Shown piece after piece: positions 1 to 10,340 of a stretch of 64,000 nucleotides of DNA. The notes under the pieces are model-generated. The model made no database searches, was not told the DNA's origin, and worked only from the letters and a program-made list of their open reading frames with translations. This DNA comes from Oligoflexia bacterium (GTDB lineage Bacteria; Bdellovibrionota_G; JANQFH01): assembly GCA_028277945.1 (NCBI GenBank), contig JANQFH010000012.1, forward strand, positions 1-64,000. The letters run 5' to 3'. The position numbers and the translations under genes were made by a program. Numbering within the stretch: the stretch's first letter is position 1; every line of letters begins with the position of its first letter.

Positions 1-573
1 AAAGAGCAGCTTCATGAGCTCAACAAAATGGTTGCGTATGTCACGCATGTTCTGCCAGGCAATGGTAGCTGGTTCTTTATAAGCCCCCTTACAGAGGCGT
101 ACGGATCCTCCACATCGAATCAACTTCTGTAGATCGTCCCTGCTCCGAAAAAGATAGGCTTGCAGCACAGCGCCAACGTTATCGAACTCACGCCGCAGCT
201 CCCAGAATATATCTAGCGTCTTTTGTGTCAGCTTTGAGCCTTCCATATCAATACGGACGAAATTCTGCATCTGTTTTGCAGTTATAACTACTTCGCGTAG
301 ATTCGTCAGCGCAAGGCGAGGATCGATCTCCAAGCCCATTTGTGAGAGTTTGAGGCTAACATTACAGTCAATCTTGTGTTGATGGATCTTCACCAATAAG
401 TCTTTGTAAGCCGTGGCGGCAGCTATGGCCATGTCTCGGTCTCGCACACTCTCACCGAGAATATCTAAGGTGGCCATAATCTGTGATTGGTTTAGATGTT
501 GTACGGCCTGGATGGCGTCCGCCGCCTCTGTTCCTGCTACAAAGCGGCGTGCAAAAGGAAGCAAAAGGTTCAT
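1..573 (-). CDS. Proline dehydrogenase (partial, runs off left edge)
   Basis: An open frame of 191 codons starts at ATG 573 and is still open at base 1, so the C-terminal part lies outside the window. The visible protein begins MNLLLPFARRFVAG and contains NVSLKLSQMGLEID, VRIDMEGS and VRLCKGAYKEPA, which are typical of the monofunctional FAD-dependent proline dehydrogenase barrel. The enzyme oxidises proline to pyrroline-5-carboxylate and passes electrons to the respiratory chain. It starts 4 bases after the stop of the aminopeptidase gene on the same strand, so the two are probably cotranscribed. This fits release of proline from peptides followed by its oxidation (inference). There is no clear Shine-Dalgarno sequence. 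Confidence 0.9.
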   Translation of the reverse strand, partial: MNLLLPFARRFVAGTEAADAIQAVQHLNQSQIMATLDILGESVRDRDMAIAAATAYKDLLVKIHQHKIDCNVSLKLSQMGLEIDPRLALTNLREVVITAKQMQNFVRIDMEGSKLTQKTLDIFWELRREFDNVGAVLQAYLFRSRDDLQKLIRCGGSVRLCKGAYKEPATIAWQNMRDIRNHFVELMKLLF

Positions 574-577
574 AGAA

Positions 578-2059
578 CTATAAACTGCTTATGTAGCGAA
601 GAAAGGTGCGCACCCCAAAACCGGTTGCGCCTTTTGTACTAACTAGCTGATCTTTGGAAGAAAAGGCCGGGCCGGCAATGTCTAAGTGAACCCAGGAAAC
701 GCCCTTGACAAACTCCTGTAAGAAGAGACCGCCAATAATCGTAGAGGCAGTAGAAGCCTCGCCGATATTTTTGATATCCGCAATATCCGATTTCATGTGG
801 TCGCGATAGTCATCAACAAGCGGCAGTTGCCAGTAGCGTTCTCCAGCAGCCTCTCCGCATTGCCTCAGCCGTTGCAACATAGCCTCATTATTGGTCATAG
901 CCGCACCAAGCATATCACCTACAGCAACTACACAGCTGCCTGTAAGTGTGGCAATGTTGATAACTTCGCTCATACGAGGCAGTGAGCAGGCATAACTAAG
1001 TGCGTCCGCTAGAGTCAAGCGACCTTCAGCATCGGTATTGAGCACCTCAATACTCTTGCCATTCATCGCATAGACAACGTCACCAGGCAGCGTCGAGCCA
1101 CCACCTGGAATATTTTCGGTTGCCGCAACAATGCCATCGACTTCAACATCTACTTTAAGTCGTTCGAGTCCCTGCATCGCGCCAATCACGGCAGCAGCAC
1201 CTGCCATATCATACTTCATGTCCATCATATGGCGTGCTGGCTTTAGGCTCAGCCCACCGGTATCGAAGGTGACCCCTTTGCCAACCAGGGCAATACGTTT
1301 GCGTGCTGGTTTCGCCGGCTTGTACTTAATGTGAATAAACCGGGGGCCACGTGGGCTACCGGCTGCTACCGAAAGGTAGGCAAACATCTTGCGTCGTTTG
1401 ATTTCTTTTTCATCCCAAATCGTCAATGTGTACGGCTTGCCCTTAAAGAGTCGACGACAGGCAGCCGCCAACAGCTCGGGATAGAGATCACTCCCAGGTC
1501 GGTTAACCAAGTCACGCGCCAGGTTGGTAGAATCTGCGGCAACCTGAGCCAGCTTTAACTGCTTTTGAATGGCCGCCGTCTGCTGAGGACCGTGACAGAC
1601 ATACAGCGTTTGAATACCCGACTGCTGCTTATCTGTTTTATATACATCAAAGCGGTAGAGGCTTAGCAGTATCCCTTCTATGGCTGTTTGGAAAAAATTC
1701 TCTACTTTTTTGTTTTCGGAGTAAAGCAAGGCAAGGTTTGCAACGTTTTCACTTCGAGCCTTACGAGCTGCAGCTGCATAAGCCTTGCTTACTGCGAAGC
1801 TATCTAGTTTTGTCTCCTCACCCATGCCAACCACGTAGACGTTCTTCGCAGCAATCTTACCCAGTGTGTTAAGGCTCACTACCTGAGCCACTTCAGCCTT
1901 AAAGTCTACATCTCGCAGTCGTTTTGCTAGAGCACCGCCAAGCGCTTTGTCGATCTCATTGAAATAACGTGGATACTTCTTTCCTGCCTGCAGCAAATGT
2001 AGAATGATGCCATCAACCTTGGCATTTACAATAGATCCGCTGGTCAACTGAAACCGCAT
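578..2059 (-). CDS. pepA: Leucyl aminopeptidase (M17, cytosol aminopeptidase)
   Basis: The product has 493 residues, the usual length of the M17 family. The C-terminal catalytic half carries the hallmark NTDAEGRL, and upstream VGKGVTFDTGGLSLKP with the di-metal-binding lysine and aspartates, so it looks active. M17 enzymes are hexameric di-zinc exopeptidases that remove N-terminal residues from peptides in the cytoplasm. The N-terminal macro-like domain is divergent, as is usual. The start at 2059 is supported by AAGGAGAG about 10 bases upstream. It heads a unit with the proline dehydrogenase gene. Some PepA proteins also bind DNA, but nothing here shows that. Confidence 0.96.
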   Translation of the reverse strand: MRFQLTSGSIVNAKVDGIILHLLQAGKKYPRYFNEIDKALGGALAKRLRDVDFKAEVAQVVSLNTLGKIAAKNVYVVGMGEETKLDSFAVSKAYAAAARKARSENVANLALLYSENKKVENFFQTAIEGILLSLYRFDVYKTDKQQSGIQTLYVCHGPQQTAAIQKQLKLAQVAADSTNLARDLVNRPGSDLYPELLAAACRRLFKGKPYTLTIWDEKEIKRRKMFAYLSVAAGSPRGPRFIHIKYKPAKPARKRIALVGKGVTFDTGGLSLKPARHMMDMKYDMAGAAAVIGAMQGLERLKVDVEVDGIVAATENIPGGGSTLPGDVVYAMNGKSIEVLNTDAEGRLTLADALSYACSLPRMSEVINIATLTGSCVVAVGDMLGAAMTNNEAMLQRLRQCGEAAGERYWQLPLVDDYRDHMKSDIADIKNIGEASTASTIIGGLFLQEFVKGVSWVHLDIAGPAFSSKDQLVSTKGATGFGVRTFLRYISSL

Positions 2060-2083
2060 ATCCGCTACTCTCCTTGACCGATT

Positions 2084-2111
2084 ATCATACCACGTTCAAT
2101 AATTCCGTAAA
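2084..2111 (-). promoter_or_regulatory. Candidate sigma70 promoter for pepA
   Basis: On the minus strand a TTTACG -35 (2106-2111) and a TATGAT -10 (2084-2089) are 16 bases apart. A short leader with AAGGAGAG precedes the pepA ATG. The -35 matches only in part. Confidence 0.4.
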
Positions 2112-2129
2112 CTCTTTACAATAACTTGG

Positions 2130-2158
2130 TTGACCCTTGCCAAACGCTCCCATATAAG
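2130..2158 (+). promoter_or_regulatory. Candidate sigma70 promoter for polA
   Basis: TTGACC (2130-2135) and TATAAG (2153-2158) are 17 bases apart. The predicted transcript start would be near 2165, so translation from the first ATG (2161) would be impossible on this transcript and the ATG at 2170 would have a leader of about 5 bases. The AAGGG at 2156-2160 could alternatively be a ribosome-binding site for the 2170 ATG on a longer transcript. Confidence 0.4.
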
Positions 2159-2169
2159 GGATGGCGTCG

Positions 2170-4896
2170 ATGTCCGCCACAGCCAAGAGAGAGCAACGGC
2201 TTTTCATTATAGACGGCACAGCCTTGGCCTACCGCGCTTATTTTGCCCTCATTCAGCGACCTCTAATCAATTCGCGTGGTCTTAATACCAGTGCCATCTT
2301 TGGATTTACGCAGTCGCTGTTAAAGATTATCGACACTGAAAAACCCGACTACCTTGCTGTTGCCTTTGACTCTAGTGAACCCACGTTTAGACACCAACTC
2401 TACGAACCATACAAAGCAACTCGTGAAAAGATGCCAGAAGATATGATCGACCAATTACCCTACATTGAAAAAATCGTCCATGCCATGAATATTCCGTTTC
2501 TGCGTCAGGCGACCTTTGAAGCAGACGATATTGTCGGCACCGTGGTAAAAATGGCTGAAACTGAAGGCGTCTCTTCATACATTGTCTCTGGTGACAAAGA
2601 CTTTATGCAGCTGGTCTCAAAACAGGTGTTTATCTACAACAACGCCAAAGGCAAAGAAACCCCAAGCATTGTCGATACCAAAGGCGTTCAAGCAAAACTC
2701 GGTGTCACCCCTACAAAGGTTACCGACTACCTCGGTCTGGTCGGCGATAGCTCGGACAACATACCAGGAGTCCAAGGCGTTGGGCCAAAAACTGCCACCA
2801 CCCTGATCAACGAGTATGGCAGCATAGAAGAGATCCTCGCCAATGCCGAAGCTGGCAATTTCACCAACAAGAAGTTGGCTGAAAAACTCATCACTAACAA
2901 AGCCATGGCCCAACTCTCTAAAGGATTGGTGACCATAAAAACAGACCTACCGCACTCATGGTCTCTGCAAGCGATGCGATACACCTCTTGGAATCGTCAC
3001 GCCTTGGCGAAAATCTTTCGTGAGCTCGAATTTCGTAGCCTTGAGGCCAAGGTGCTACAGACCAAGGAGCGTGTCGACACCGTAGCAACAAAACCAAGCC
3101 GTAGCAGCAATTACCAACTTATCCAGGACATGCAACAGCTCAACAATCTCTGCAATGAGCTGGTAAAGGCGAAAGTCGTTGCTTTTGATACAGAGACCAC
3201 TTCACTCAAATTTTTTGCTGCCAAGCTGGTCGGTATCGCCTTTGCTGTAACACCAGGCCAAGCGGCTTACGTACCCCTTTTGCAAAACCCAGAGTGGTTG
3301 GAGAAAAAAATCCGGCCACTGCTTGAAGATCCTAAGATCAAAAAAGGCGGTCATAATATCAAATACGATCTCTTGGTTCTTCGACACCATGGCGTCAATG
3401 TCCAAGGAGTGGTATTTGATACGATGATCGAAAGTTACCTGTTAGACGCAACTTTAAGGCGCCACAATCTCGACCTCCTGGCACTGCGCTACCTCGACCG
3501 ACCCATGACCCCTATCAGCCAATTGCTTGGTAAAGGTAAAAACCAACGTAGCATGGATGAAGTGCCACTCCATGAGGTGTGCGACTACGCTTGCGAGGAC
3601 GCCGATATGACCCTGCGGTTACACCAGATGTTCTCCAAGAAATTATCTAAAGAAAAACTTGAAAAAATATACCGCGAGCTTGAGCTTCCTCTCCTTAACA
3701 TCCTTTTAGACATGGAGTTTGAAGGAATCTCTATAGATATAGCGGCACTAAAAAAACTTTCAGCATTGTTTGAAAAAAAGCTCAAAGACTTGACGGATAC
3801 CATTTACTCCGAGGCGGGAGAGCCGTTCAACATCCAATCCCCTAAGCAGTTAGCTGAGGTTCTCTTTGACAAGCTTGCCATCCACAAGCAGATGGGGGTG
3901 CGGCTACGCAAAACCAAGACCGGCTATTCCACGGATATCAACCTGCTTGAAAACCTCCGTCCCCACCCGCTGGCCGAAGCGATCATCGAGTTTCGTAATT
4001 TGGCCAAGCTCAAGACAACTTACACCGACACACTGCCACACCTTGTCAACCGCAAAACTGCTAAGATCCATACCAGCTTCAATCAGACCGTCGCTGCTAC
4101 CGGCCGTCTTTCGTCAAGTGAACCAAACCTACAGAACATTCCAATCCGTAGCGACATCGGCAGAAAAATCCGCCAAGCCTTTGTCGCAGGCGACAAAAAT
4201 AGCCTACTGCTCTGCGCAGATTACTCGCAGGTGGAACTGCGTCTACTAGCACATATGAGTGAGGATGAGCAGCTGATCCAGTTTTTTCTCAAAGAGCGGG
4301 ACATCCATAGTGAAACCGCACAACGCATCTTTAAAGTCAGTACCGCTGACCTGACCAGTACTCTGAGAAATCGTGCTAAAGCGATTAATTTTGGCATTCT
4401 CTATGGTATGGGGCCAACACGTTTAGCCAAAGAGACAGGAGTTTCCATCGACGAAGCCAAGGCATTTATCGACGCCTACTTTGAGGCCTTTCCAAAGGTA
4501 AAGGAGTTTATTGAAACCATGGTAGAGTTTGCTCGCAGCACCGGCTATAGCCAAACCCTGCTCGGCAGAAAGCGGCTTATTCCAGAAATTGATAGCAGTA
4601 ACCCACGGCTGCGTGCCGAAGCCGAACGCATCGCCGTCAACACGCCGATTCAGGGCAGTGCCGCAGATCTTATCAAGATCGCCATGATCCATCTAAACAG
4701 CAACCTGAAAACCGCAGCCGTCCGCGCCAAGCTCATCCTGCAGGTTCACGATGAGTTACTCCTCACCCTGCCAAAAGAGGAACGCGATCGTGTCGAACCC
4801 ATCGTGCGCAATAGCATGGAGAAGGCGCTAACACTCAAGGTACCTCTAAAGGCAGAAATTGCTGTCGGCAGAGATTGGCTCGCCGCCCATCCTTAG
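2170..4896 (+). CDS. polA: DNA polymerase I
   Basis: This is a full-length, three-domain polymerase I used in Okazaki fragment processing and repair. Numbering from the alternative ATG at 2161 (911 aa), the 5'-3' exonuclease spans about residues 10-290. The 3'-5' exonuclease spans about 320-510 with intact FDTET (about 342-346), HNIKYD and YACEDAD, so proofreading should be active. The family-A polymerase follows with motif A (CADYSQVELR, about 685), motif B (RAKAINFGILYG) and motif C (VHDE, about 862-865). The ATG at 2170 is preferred because AAGGG lies 9 bases before it; 2161 would have no spacing. It is divergent from pepA. Confidence 0.96.
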   Translation: MSATAKREQRLFIIDGTALAYRAYFALIQRPLINSRGLNTSAIFGFTQSLLKIIDTEKPDYLAVAFDSSEPTFRHQLYEPYKATREKMPEDMIDQLPYIEKIVHAMNIPFLRQATFEADDIVGTVVKMAETEGVSSYIVSGDKDFMQLVSKQVFIYNNAKGKETPSIVDTKGVQAKLGVTPTKVTDYLGLVGDSSDNIPGVQGVGPKTATTLINEYGSIEEILANAEAGNFTNKKLAEKLITNKAMAQLSKGLVTIKTDLPHSWSLQAMRYTSWNRHALAKIFRELEFRSLEAKVLQTKERVDTVATKPSRSSNYQLIQDMQQLNNLCNELVKAKVVAFDTETTSLKFFAAKLVGIAFAVTPGQAAYVPLLQNPEWLEKKIRPLLEDPKIKKGGHNIKYDLLVLRHHGVNVQGVVFDTMIESYLLDATLRRHNLDLLALRYLDRPMTPISQLLGKGKNQRSMDEVPLHEVCDYACEDADMTLRLHQMFSKKLSKEKLEKIYRELELPLLNILLDMEFEGISIDIAALKKLSALFEKKLKDLTDTIYSEAGEPFNIQSPKQLAEVLFDKLAIHKQMGVRLRKTKTGYSTDINLLENLRPHPLAEAIIEFRNLAKLKTTYTDTLPHLVNRKTAKIHTSFNQTVAATGRLSSSEPNLQNIPIRSDIGRKIRQAFVAGDKNSLLLCADYSQVELRLLAHMSEDEQLIQFFLKERDIHSETAQRIFKVSTADLTSTLRNRAKAINFGILYGMGPTRLAKETGVSIDEAKAFIDAYFEAFPKVKEFIETMVEFARSTGYSQTLLGRKRLIPEIDSSNPRLRAEAERIAVNTPIQGSAADLIKIAMIHLNSNLKTAAVRAKLILQVHDELLLTLPKEERDRVEPIVRNSMEKALTLKVPLKAEIAVGRDWLAAHP

Positions 4897-5146
4897 GCAA
4901 CGCGTCAACGGTAGAGGGGTAAGAAAAGTTACCTCAATCGTGAAAAACCATCTGTAGGTTAGTGGCTTTATGGTATAATGATTTTAGCTTAGTAGAGCGA
5001 AAAACCTTCCCTTTCAAAAAAAGACCTGCTAGAGGGTCATCTCCGTCGTGTTGGAGGAGGAAAAACACGTTCGTAGTCTCTAGTTTTAGCCTGTTGTCGT
5101 TTTCCATGACAGATGTCTTGATGCAATTCAATAAGGGAACAGAGTC
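4897..5146. other. Intergenic region polA to M23 gene
   Basis: No gene is supported in these 250 bases. There is a perfect TATAAT at 4974-4979 but no convincing -35 at the right distance. AGGGA at 5134-5138 precedes the GTG start of the next gene. Confidence 0.4.
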
Positions 5147-6088
5147 GTGAGCAAAAGGTCTTTTACCGTTATGATCATCCCACCGCGTTCTCGTAGCGTT
5201 AAAAAGTGGGTTCTTTCACCAAATCAGGTTCGTACATTTCTAGGCTGTGGCATAGGCGTGCTAACGCTGTTTACCTTGGCGTTAGGACTATCTTACGGCT
5301 ACTTCAAACAGCGACACGATATGAAGACGGCAAACACTCGGGTTGGGTTTCTAGAAAATAACTTGAAAGAGATGGAAAATCGTCTTTCGGCTGCAGATGC
5401 CACACTCTCACGTATCCAAAATTTTGAACAGAAATTACGAGTTCTTACCCAATTGGAAGACTCCAATAGACACATTGGCATTGGACCGCTATCAAAATCC
5501 GATGACCCGCACGATCTTGAAAACAGGATCACACCTACACGTATCTTTGGCGAAGACCTCGAGGTGCCAGATGAGTACCGTTTTGAGATAAAAGAGGCCA
5601 GCATTCAGTTGGATGAACTGACCGAACGGGCCTCCCTGGAAGAACAGACGTTGCATGAACTCTACACCCTCCTACAGGATCAAAGCGTTCTCCTCAGCCA
5701 TACACCCTCCATATGGCCGGTGAAAGGATGGGTGACATCAAACTTCGGCTATCGCGCCAGCCCGTTTACCGGTAAGATCCAACTGCACGAAGGTATGGAT
5801 ATAGCAACCCGTACGGGCACGCCGATTTCGGCACCGGCGAACGGTACGGTGGTTCGAGTGCATACGCTTGAAGGCTATGGCAAAACGTTGGTCATCGACC
5901 ATGGCTACGGCATCGTGACGCGTTACGGCCACAACTCTGAAATCCTGGTCAAGTCCGGCGAAAACGTCAAACGCGGCCAGGTGATTGCCACCGTCGGTAG
6001 TACTGGTATCAGCACCGCACCTCACCTCCACTATGAAGTCAGCGTCAACGGTGTACCCGTAGACCCACGCAAGTATATCCTTGACTGA
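5147..6088 (+). CDS. Membrane-anchored M23 (LytM-type) peptidoglycan endopeptidase
   Basis: The 313-residue product has a basic N-terminus, one transmembrane helix (about 27-47), a coiled-coil/stalk segment (about 50-175) and a C-terminal M23 domain (about 195-310). The Zn ligands are present: HxxxD (H214, D218) and HLH (H293-H295), so this is likely a true hydrolase rather than a degenerate EnvC-type activator. Family members cut peptide cross-links in the wall during growth or division. The GTG start at 5147 is supported by AGGGA 8 bases upstream. It lies directly upstream of secA on the same strand. Confidence 0.9.
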   Translation: MSKRSFTVMIIPPRSRSVKKWVLSPNQVRTFLGCGIGVLTLFTLALGLSYGYFKQRHDMKTANTRVGFLENNLKEMENRLSAADATLSRIQNFEQKLRVLTQLEDSNRHIGIGPLSKSDDPHDLENRITPTRIFGEDLEVPDEYRFEIKEASIQLDELTERASLEEQTLHELYTLLQDQSVLLSHTPSIWPVKGWVTSNFGYRASPFTGKIQLHEGMDIATRTGTPISAPANGTVVRVHTLEGYGKTLVIDHGYGIVTRYGHNSEILVKSGENVKRGQVIATVGSTGISTAPHLHYEVSVNGVPVDPRKYILD

Positions 6089-6167
6089 GTGCGCTGAAAC
6101 TACGTAGATTTACTCCGTGTACAAGAAAAACTCCTATCCATCAGCACCTCTCCTGCTGTCTAAATAG

Positions 6168-8708
6168 ATGCTAGCTGCACTCGCGAGAAAGGTATTTGGC
6201 ACAAAAAACGAACGCGAGTTGAGCAGGATCAGCCCCTTGCTGCAACAGATCAACTTGCTAGAACCCGAGATGCGTGCGCTCAGCGACACCCAACTGCGCC
6301 AAAAGACGACAGAGTTCAAAAATCGCCTGGCAGAAGGTACTCCTCTGGATGAACTGCTTGTTGAGGCATTTGCGGTGGTACGCGAGGCAGGCCTACGAGC
6401 AGTGGGTATGCGCACCTTTGACGTGCAGCTGCTTGGCGGTGTTGTTCTGCATGAGGGTAAGATTGCCGAGATGAAGACCGGCGAAGGCAAGACCCTAGTG
6501 GCCACCATGCCGGTCTATCTCAATGCCCTCACTGGCAAAGGCGTACACGTAGTTACCGTTAATGACTACCTTGCCAAGCGCGATGCCGAATGGATGGGGA
6601 AAATCTACCGTTTTCTTGGCCTCAGCACCGGTGTCATCGTCCACGGTTTAAGTGACTCGCAACGTCAAGCGTCTTACGCCTGTGACGTGACCTACGGCAC
6701 GAATAACGAATTCGGTTTTGATTACCTGCGTGACAACATGAAGTTTCGTCTCGAGGACTACGTTCAACGCCCGCTGCACTATGCGATAGTTGATGAAGTC
6801 GATTCTATTCTTATTGACGAAGCTCGTACACCGTTAATTATCTCTGGTCCAACTGAAGACTCCACGGATAAGTACTACACTATCGATCATGTCATTCCAC
6901 CGCTGAAAAGCGAGCAGGACTACACATTGGACGAAAAGGCGCGTAGTTCCATGCTCACTGAAGAGGGTATTGCCAAAGTTGAAAAACTGCTGGGCATAGA
7001 AAACCTCTACGACCCACGCCACATGGAAACCCTTCATCATGTCAACCAGGCACTAAAAGCTCACACTCTATTTAAGCGAGATCGCGATTACGTCATCAAG
7101 GAGGGCGAGGTTATCATCGTCGACGAGTTTACGGGCCGTTTGATGCCAGGTCGGCGCTACAGTGATGGCTTACACCAGGCGCTCGAAGCCAAAGAAAAAG
7201 TTAATATTGAAAACGAAAACCAAACTCTGGCTACAATTACTTTTCAAAACTACTTCCGCATGTATGAGAAACTCGCTGGCATGACTGGTACTGCAGACAC
7301 TGAAGCTGAAGAATTTAGTAAGATCTACAACCTTGAAGTTCTTGTCATCCCCACTGACAAACCAATGATTCGCGGTGATTACGAAGATGCCATTTACAAA
7401 AACGAGACCGCAAAGTTTAATGCGGTCATTGATGAAATTGACGAAATGCGCCAGAGTGGCCGCCCTTCCCTTGTAGGAACGGTCTCTATTGAAAAATCCG
7501 AGAAGCTAAGCGCCCTACTTAAACGTAGAGGCATTGGCCATCATGTACTCAATGCCAAACAGCATGAAAAAGAGGCGGAGATCATCAAAAATGCTGGCCA
7601 GGCTGGCATGGTCACCATCGCCACCAACATGGCTGGCCGCGGTACAGATATTGTTCTTGGCCCTGGCGTCGCCGAAGCAGGTGGACTTCACATCATCGGC
7701 ACGGAGAGGCATGAGAGTCGTCGCATTGATAACCAGCTGCGAGGTCGTAGCGGTCGACAAGGCGACAAGGGTTCGTCGCGCTTCTTTCTCTCCCTAGAGG
7801 ACGATTTAATGCGAATCTTTGCTTCCGACCGTATCTCGGGTTACATGGATCGTATCGGCATGGAGGAAGATGTACCCATTGAACATAAGTTGGTTACCCG
7901 AGCCATAGAGAGTGCACAAAAACGAGTAGAAGGACGTAACTTTGATATACGCAAACACCTACTGAAATACGACGATGTCATGACCCATCAACGCCGCATT
8001 GTCTATGCGCTTAGACGGGAGATCCTCGAACACGACGACATTCATGAGCTCATTCTCGATGACATTCACGAGCTTATTAGTGAGGCAGTACATAGTAGTG
8101 AGAATTCTGAGAACCCTCGCAATCCATGGGATATCGAGAAGCTAGCAGAGATGTTGCATCTCTACTTTGACTGGAGAACCAAGCTCGACGGGCCAGAGTT
8201 TGCAGCAAACCTCACTGATTCAGAAACACTGATTGAGTTTCTATTCAAGAGAGTCTGTGAACGCTATGAGCAGAAGTGTGAACAGATTGGTAGTGAGCTT
8301 TCCGGACGTCTCGAGCTGGAGATCAAACTACGTACCGTAGATGTCCTTTGGAAAGACCATCTGCTTAGTATGGACCAACTGAAGGAGAGTGTCGGCTTCC
8401 AGGGCTATGCCCAACAGGATCCCGTGCGTGTTTACCAAAAAGAGGCTTTTGCACTCTTCTCGGACCTCATCTTTCGCATGAAAGAGGGCACGATTGAAAG
8501 GCTCTTTCGTATTCAGATTGCTCCTGCTGCGGAAGCGCAGCGGGAACAAATCCTCGAGGAGAGACGCAAACAGCAGATGATCCTTGGACGAGGACAGCAA
8601 GCTGATAGTGAGAAAAAGACCATAAAGCGAGACGGCAAGAAGGTTGGTCGCAATGAGCCCTGTCCCTGCGGTAGCGGAAAAAAGTACAAAAAGTGTCATG
8701 GAGCGTAA
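6168..8708 (+). CDS. secA: Preprotein translocase ATPase SecA
   Basis: The 846-residue protein shows all SecA landmarks: Walker A GEGKT (about 105-109), the [12 protein letters not shown] motif (about 209-220), the preprotein cross-linking domain, and [10 protein letters not shown] plus [11 protein letters not shown] of motor domain 2. It ends in a zinc-binding tail with [13 protein letters not shown], which in the family binds SecB and lipids. It drives post-translational export through SecYEG. A local repeat of the peptide DDIHELI (about residue 624-637) lies in the helical wing region and keeps the frame. No Shine-Dalgarno sequence is evident before the ATG at 6168. Confidence 0.98.
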   Translation: MLAALARKVFGTKNERELSRISPLLQQINLLEPEMRALSDTQLRQKTTEFKNRLAEGTPLDELLVEAFAVVREAGLRAVGMRTFDVQLLGGVVLHEGKIAEMKTGEGKTLVATMPVYLNALTGKGVHVVTVNDYLAKRDAEWMGKIYRFLGLSTGVIVHGLSDSQRQASYACDVTYGTNNEFGFDYLRDNMKFRLEDYVQRPLHYAIVDEVDSILIDEARTPLIISGPTEDSTDKYYTIDHVIPPLKSEQDYTLDEKARSSMLTEEGIAKVEKLLGIENLYDPRHMETLHHVNQALKAHTLFKRDRDYVIKEGEVIIVDEFTGRLMPGRRYSDGLHQALEAKEKVNIENENQTLATITFQNYFRMYEKLAGMTGTADTEAEEFSKIYNLEVLVIPTDKPMIRGDYEDAIYKNETAKFNAVIDEIDEMRQSGRPSLVGTVSIEKSEKLSALLKRRGIGHHVLNAKQHEKEAEIIKNAGQAGMVTIATNMAGRGTDIVLGPGVAEAGGLHIIGTERHESRRIDNQLRGRSGRQGDKGSSRFFLSLEDDLMRIFASDRISGYMDRIGMEEDVPIEHKLVTRAIESAQKRVEGRNFDIRKHLLKYDDVMTHQRRIVYALRREILEHDDIHELILDDIHELISEAVHSSENSENPRNPWDIEKLAEMLHLYFDWRTKLDGPEFAANLTDSETLIEFLFKRVCERYEQKCEQIGSELSGRLELEIKLRTVDVLWKDHLLSMDQLKESVGFQGYAQQDPVRVYQKEAFALFSDLIFRMKEGTIERLFRIQIAPAAEAQREQILEERRKQQMILGRGQQADSEKKTIKRDGKKVGRNEPCPCGSGKKYKKCHGA

Positions 8709-8713
8709 GAAGC

Positions 8714-10060
8714 ATGAAAAAGCACTATGTCTTTGATACCAACGTCTTATTACACGATCCCCAGGCAATATTCAAATTTGCCGATAACAACGTGGTTATC
8801 TCCATTGCCGTGATCGAAGAGATAGACCGTTTCAAAAAAGAGATGACTGAAACAGGCCGTAATGCCCGGCTGGCATCACGTTACATCGATGAGTTACGCA
8901 AGCAAGGGCCACTCTCTCAAGGCGTGCAAATGAAAAACGGTGGTATGTTGATTGTCGATATCGGCAGTGAAGATCACACGCAAGCCAAAATCTTTCCCAT
9001 ACCCAAACACACCGGCGCCGATGAGGAGATCCTCGCTACGGCTATACGTTTGAAGAAACGTCATAAGGATCTACCTGTTGTCTTTGTCACCAAAGACACT
9101 AACTTACGTATCCTTGCTGACGCCATGGGCATTCCCGCTGTCGACTACGACCCCGATCAAGTCGAGCTCGATGAACTCTACACTGGCTGGGGCGAGCTTG
9201 AACTCAAAAGCGAATCCATGCAGAAGTTGCGAGATACTGGTGAATTGAATGTAGAAGATAACAATGGATTTTATCCCAACCAGTTCTTTATTGTCCGTGA
9301 TCCCGAGCACCCTTCCATGTCACTACTAACACGCTACTACCAGGAAGGTAGCAAGCTCAGTGTGCTCAAAACTCACAAGGAAATATGGGGTGTAAAACCA
9401 AAAAATCTTGAGCAAACCTTCTCTCTAGAGCTGTTACTAGATGATTCGATTCAACTTGTCACTCTGGTCGGTAAAGCTGGAACTGGTAAAACCCTGCTTG
9501 CCCTTGCTGCTGGCCTTCATGCCACTATAGAGGAAGGCGCCTACAGCCGCCTACTTGTCTCCCGGCCAGTCTACCCGCTTGGTAAAGACATTGGTTTTCT
9601 TCCCGGTGACCTTGAGGAAAAGCTTCTACCCTGGATGCAACCGATCTTTGATAATATCGAGTTTCTTGTCGGCACGCCTGAACGTAGCAAGCTCGGCACT
9701 GGACGCCGTCGCGAAAAGGCATATCGCAGCCACTACCATCTGATGAATATGGGTGTACTGCAGATTGAACCACTCACCTACATCCGTGGCCGCTCTATTC
9801 CAAACCAGTACTTGCTGGTAGACGAAGCACAAAACCTCACGCCTCATGAAATCAAAACCATCGTCACGCGAGTGGGTTATGGCACTAAGATCATCATCAC
9901 CGGAGACCCCTACCAAATAGACAACCCTTACGTAGATGTCTCCAATAATGGCCTCACCTATGTGGTTGAGCGCTTTAAATCTCAGCCCATGGCAGGCCAG
10001 GTCTTTTTGACAAAAGGTGAGCGTTCAGATTTGGCCGAGCTCGCAGCCAACCTACTGTAA
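8714..10060 (+). CDS. PIN-PhoH family ATPase (PhoH2/YlaK-like)
   Basis: The protein has an N-terminal PIN nuclease domain (FDTNVLLHD at about 6-14, acidic residues further on) and a C-terminal PhoH P-loop ATPase with Walker A GKAGTGKT (about 254-261) and Walker B LLVDEAQN (about 366-373). PIN-PhoH proteins of the PhoH2 class act as ATP-dependent RNA helicase/RNases. The start is set at ATG 8714, with GGAG 10 bases upstream. An earlier in-frame ATG at 8693 would overlap the secA end and adds a non-conserved leader. It is probably cotranscribed with secA. Confidence 0.92.
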   Translation: MKKHYVFDTNVLLHDPQAIFKFADNNVVISIAVIEEIDRFKKEMTETGRNARLASRYIDELRKQGPLSQGVQMKNGGMLIVDIGSEDHTQAKIFPIPKHTGADEEILATAIRLKKRHKDLPVVFVTKDTNLRILADAMGIPAVDYDPDQVELDELYTGWGELELKSESMQKLRDTGELNVEDNNGFYPNQFFIVRDPEHPSMSLLTRYYQEGSKLSVLKTHKEIWGVKPKNLEQTFSLELLLDDSIQLVTLVGKAGTGKTLLALAAGLHATIEEGAYSRLLVSRPVYPLGKDIGFLPGDLEEKLLPWMQPIFDNIEFLVGTPERSKLGTGRRREKAYRSHYHLMNMGVLQIEPLTYIRGRSIPNQYLLVDEAQNLTPHEIKTIVTRVGYGTKIIITGDPYQIDNPYVDVSNNGLTYVVERFKSQPMAGQVFLTKGERSDLAELAANLL

Positions 10061-10071
10061 AAATTTTGCTG

Positions 10072-10272
10072 ATGCAGCGGCCTCTCGATATTTACCAGAT
10101 TCTCGGCATTCTCTCGTTAACCATTCTATCTGGCATTATCGTTCTAGCTCTGGTTCTCTTCTTCACAAAGCCATCGAAACGCTTTGTCTTTGTTGCCGGG
10201 TATACGACCCTGGGAGTGCTGATTTTGCTATCGTTTTGTGTATATATCATCTACCAGCACTACCACGGCTAG
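10072..10272 (+). CDS. Small two-helix membrane protein, unknown function
   Basis: A frame of 66 codons from ATG 10072 (or TTG 10066) follows the PhoH gene closely. The product has a short polar start, two hydrophobic helices (about 10-31 and 39-62) and a His/Tyr-rich tail. No family is recognised. Support is its hydrophobic layout and its position in the secA-PhoH direction of transcription. It could still be a chance frame. Confidence 0.45.
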   Translation: MQRPLDIYQILGILSLTILSGIIVLALVLFFTKPSKRFVFVAGYTTLGVLILLSFCVYIIYQHYHG

Positions 10273-10340
10273 AGTAGCGCCCCTTTAACCTCACCTGAAG
10301 CGGATTAAAGCGTAGAAATGATTTTAGGCAGGTAGGCTTG

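Noticed and set aside
4974-4979. Perfect TATAAT before the M23 gene
   Set aside because: No acceptable -35 stands 16-18 bases upstream, so a promoter was not called.
8042-8083. Tandem DDIHELI peptide repeat in SecA
   Set aside because: It lies in a variable helical part where SecA proteins often have similar residues, the frame is intact and the codons differ. No mobile or regulatory role is indicated.
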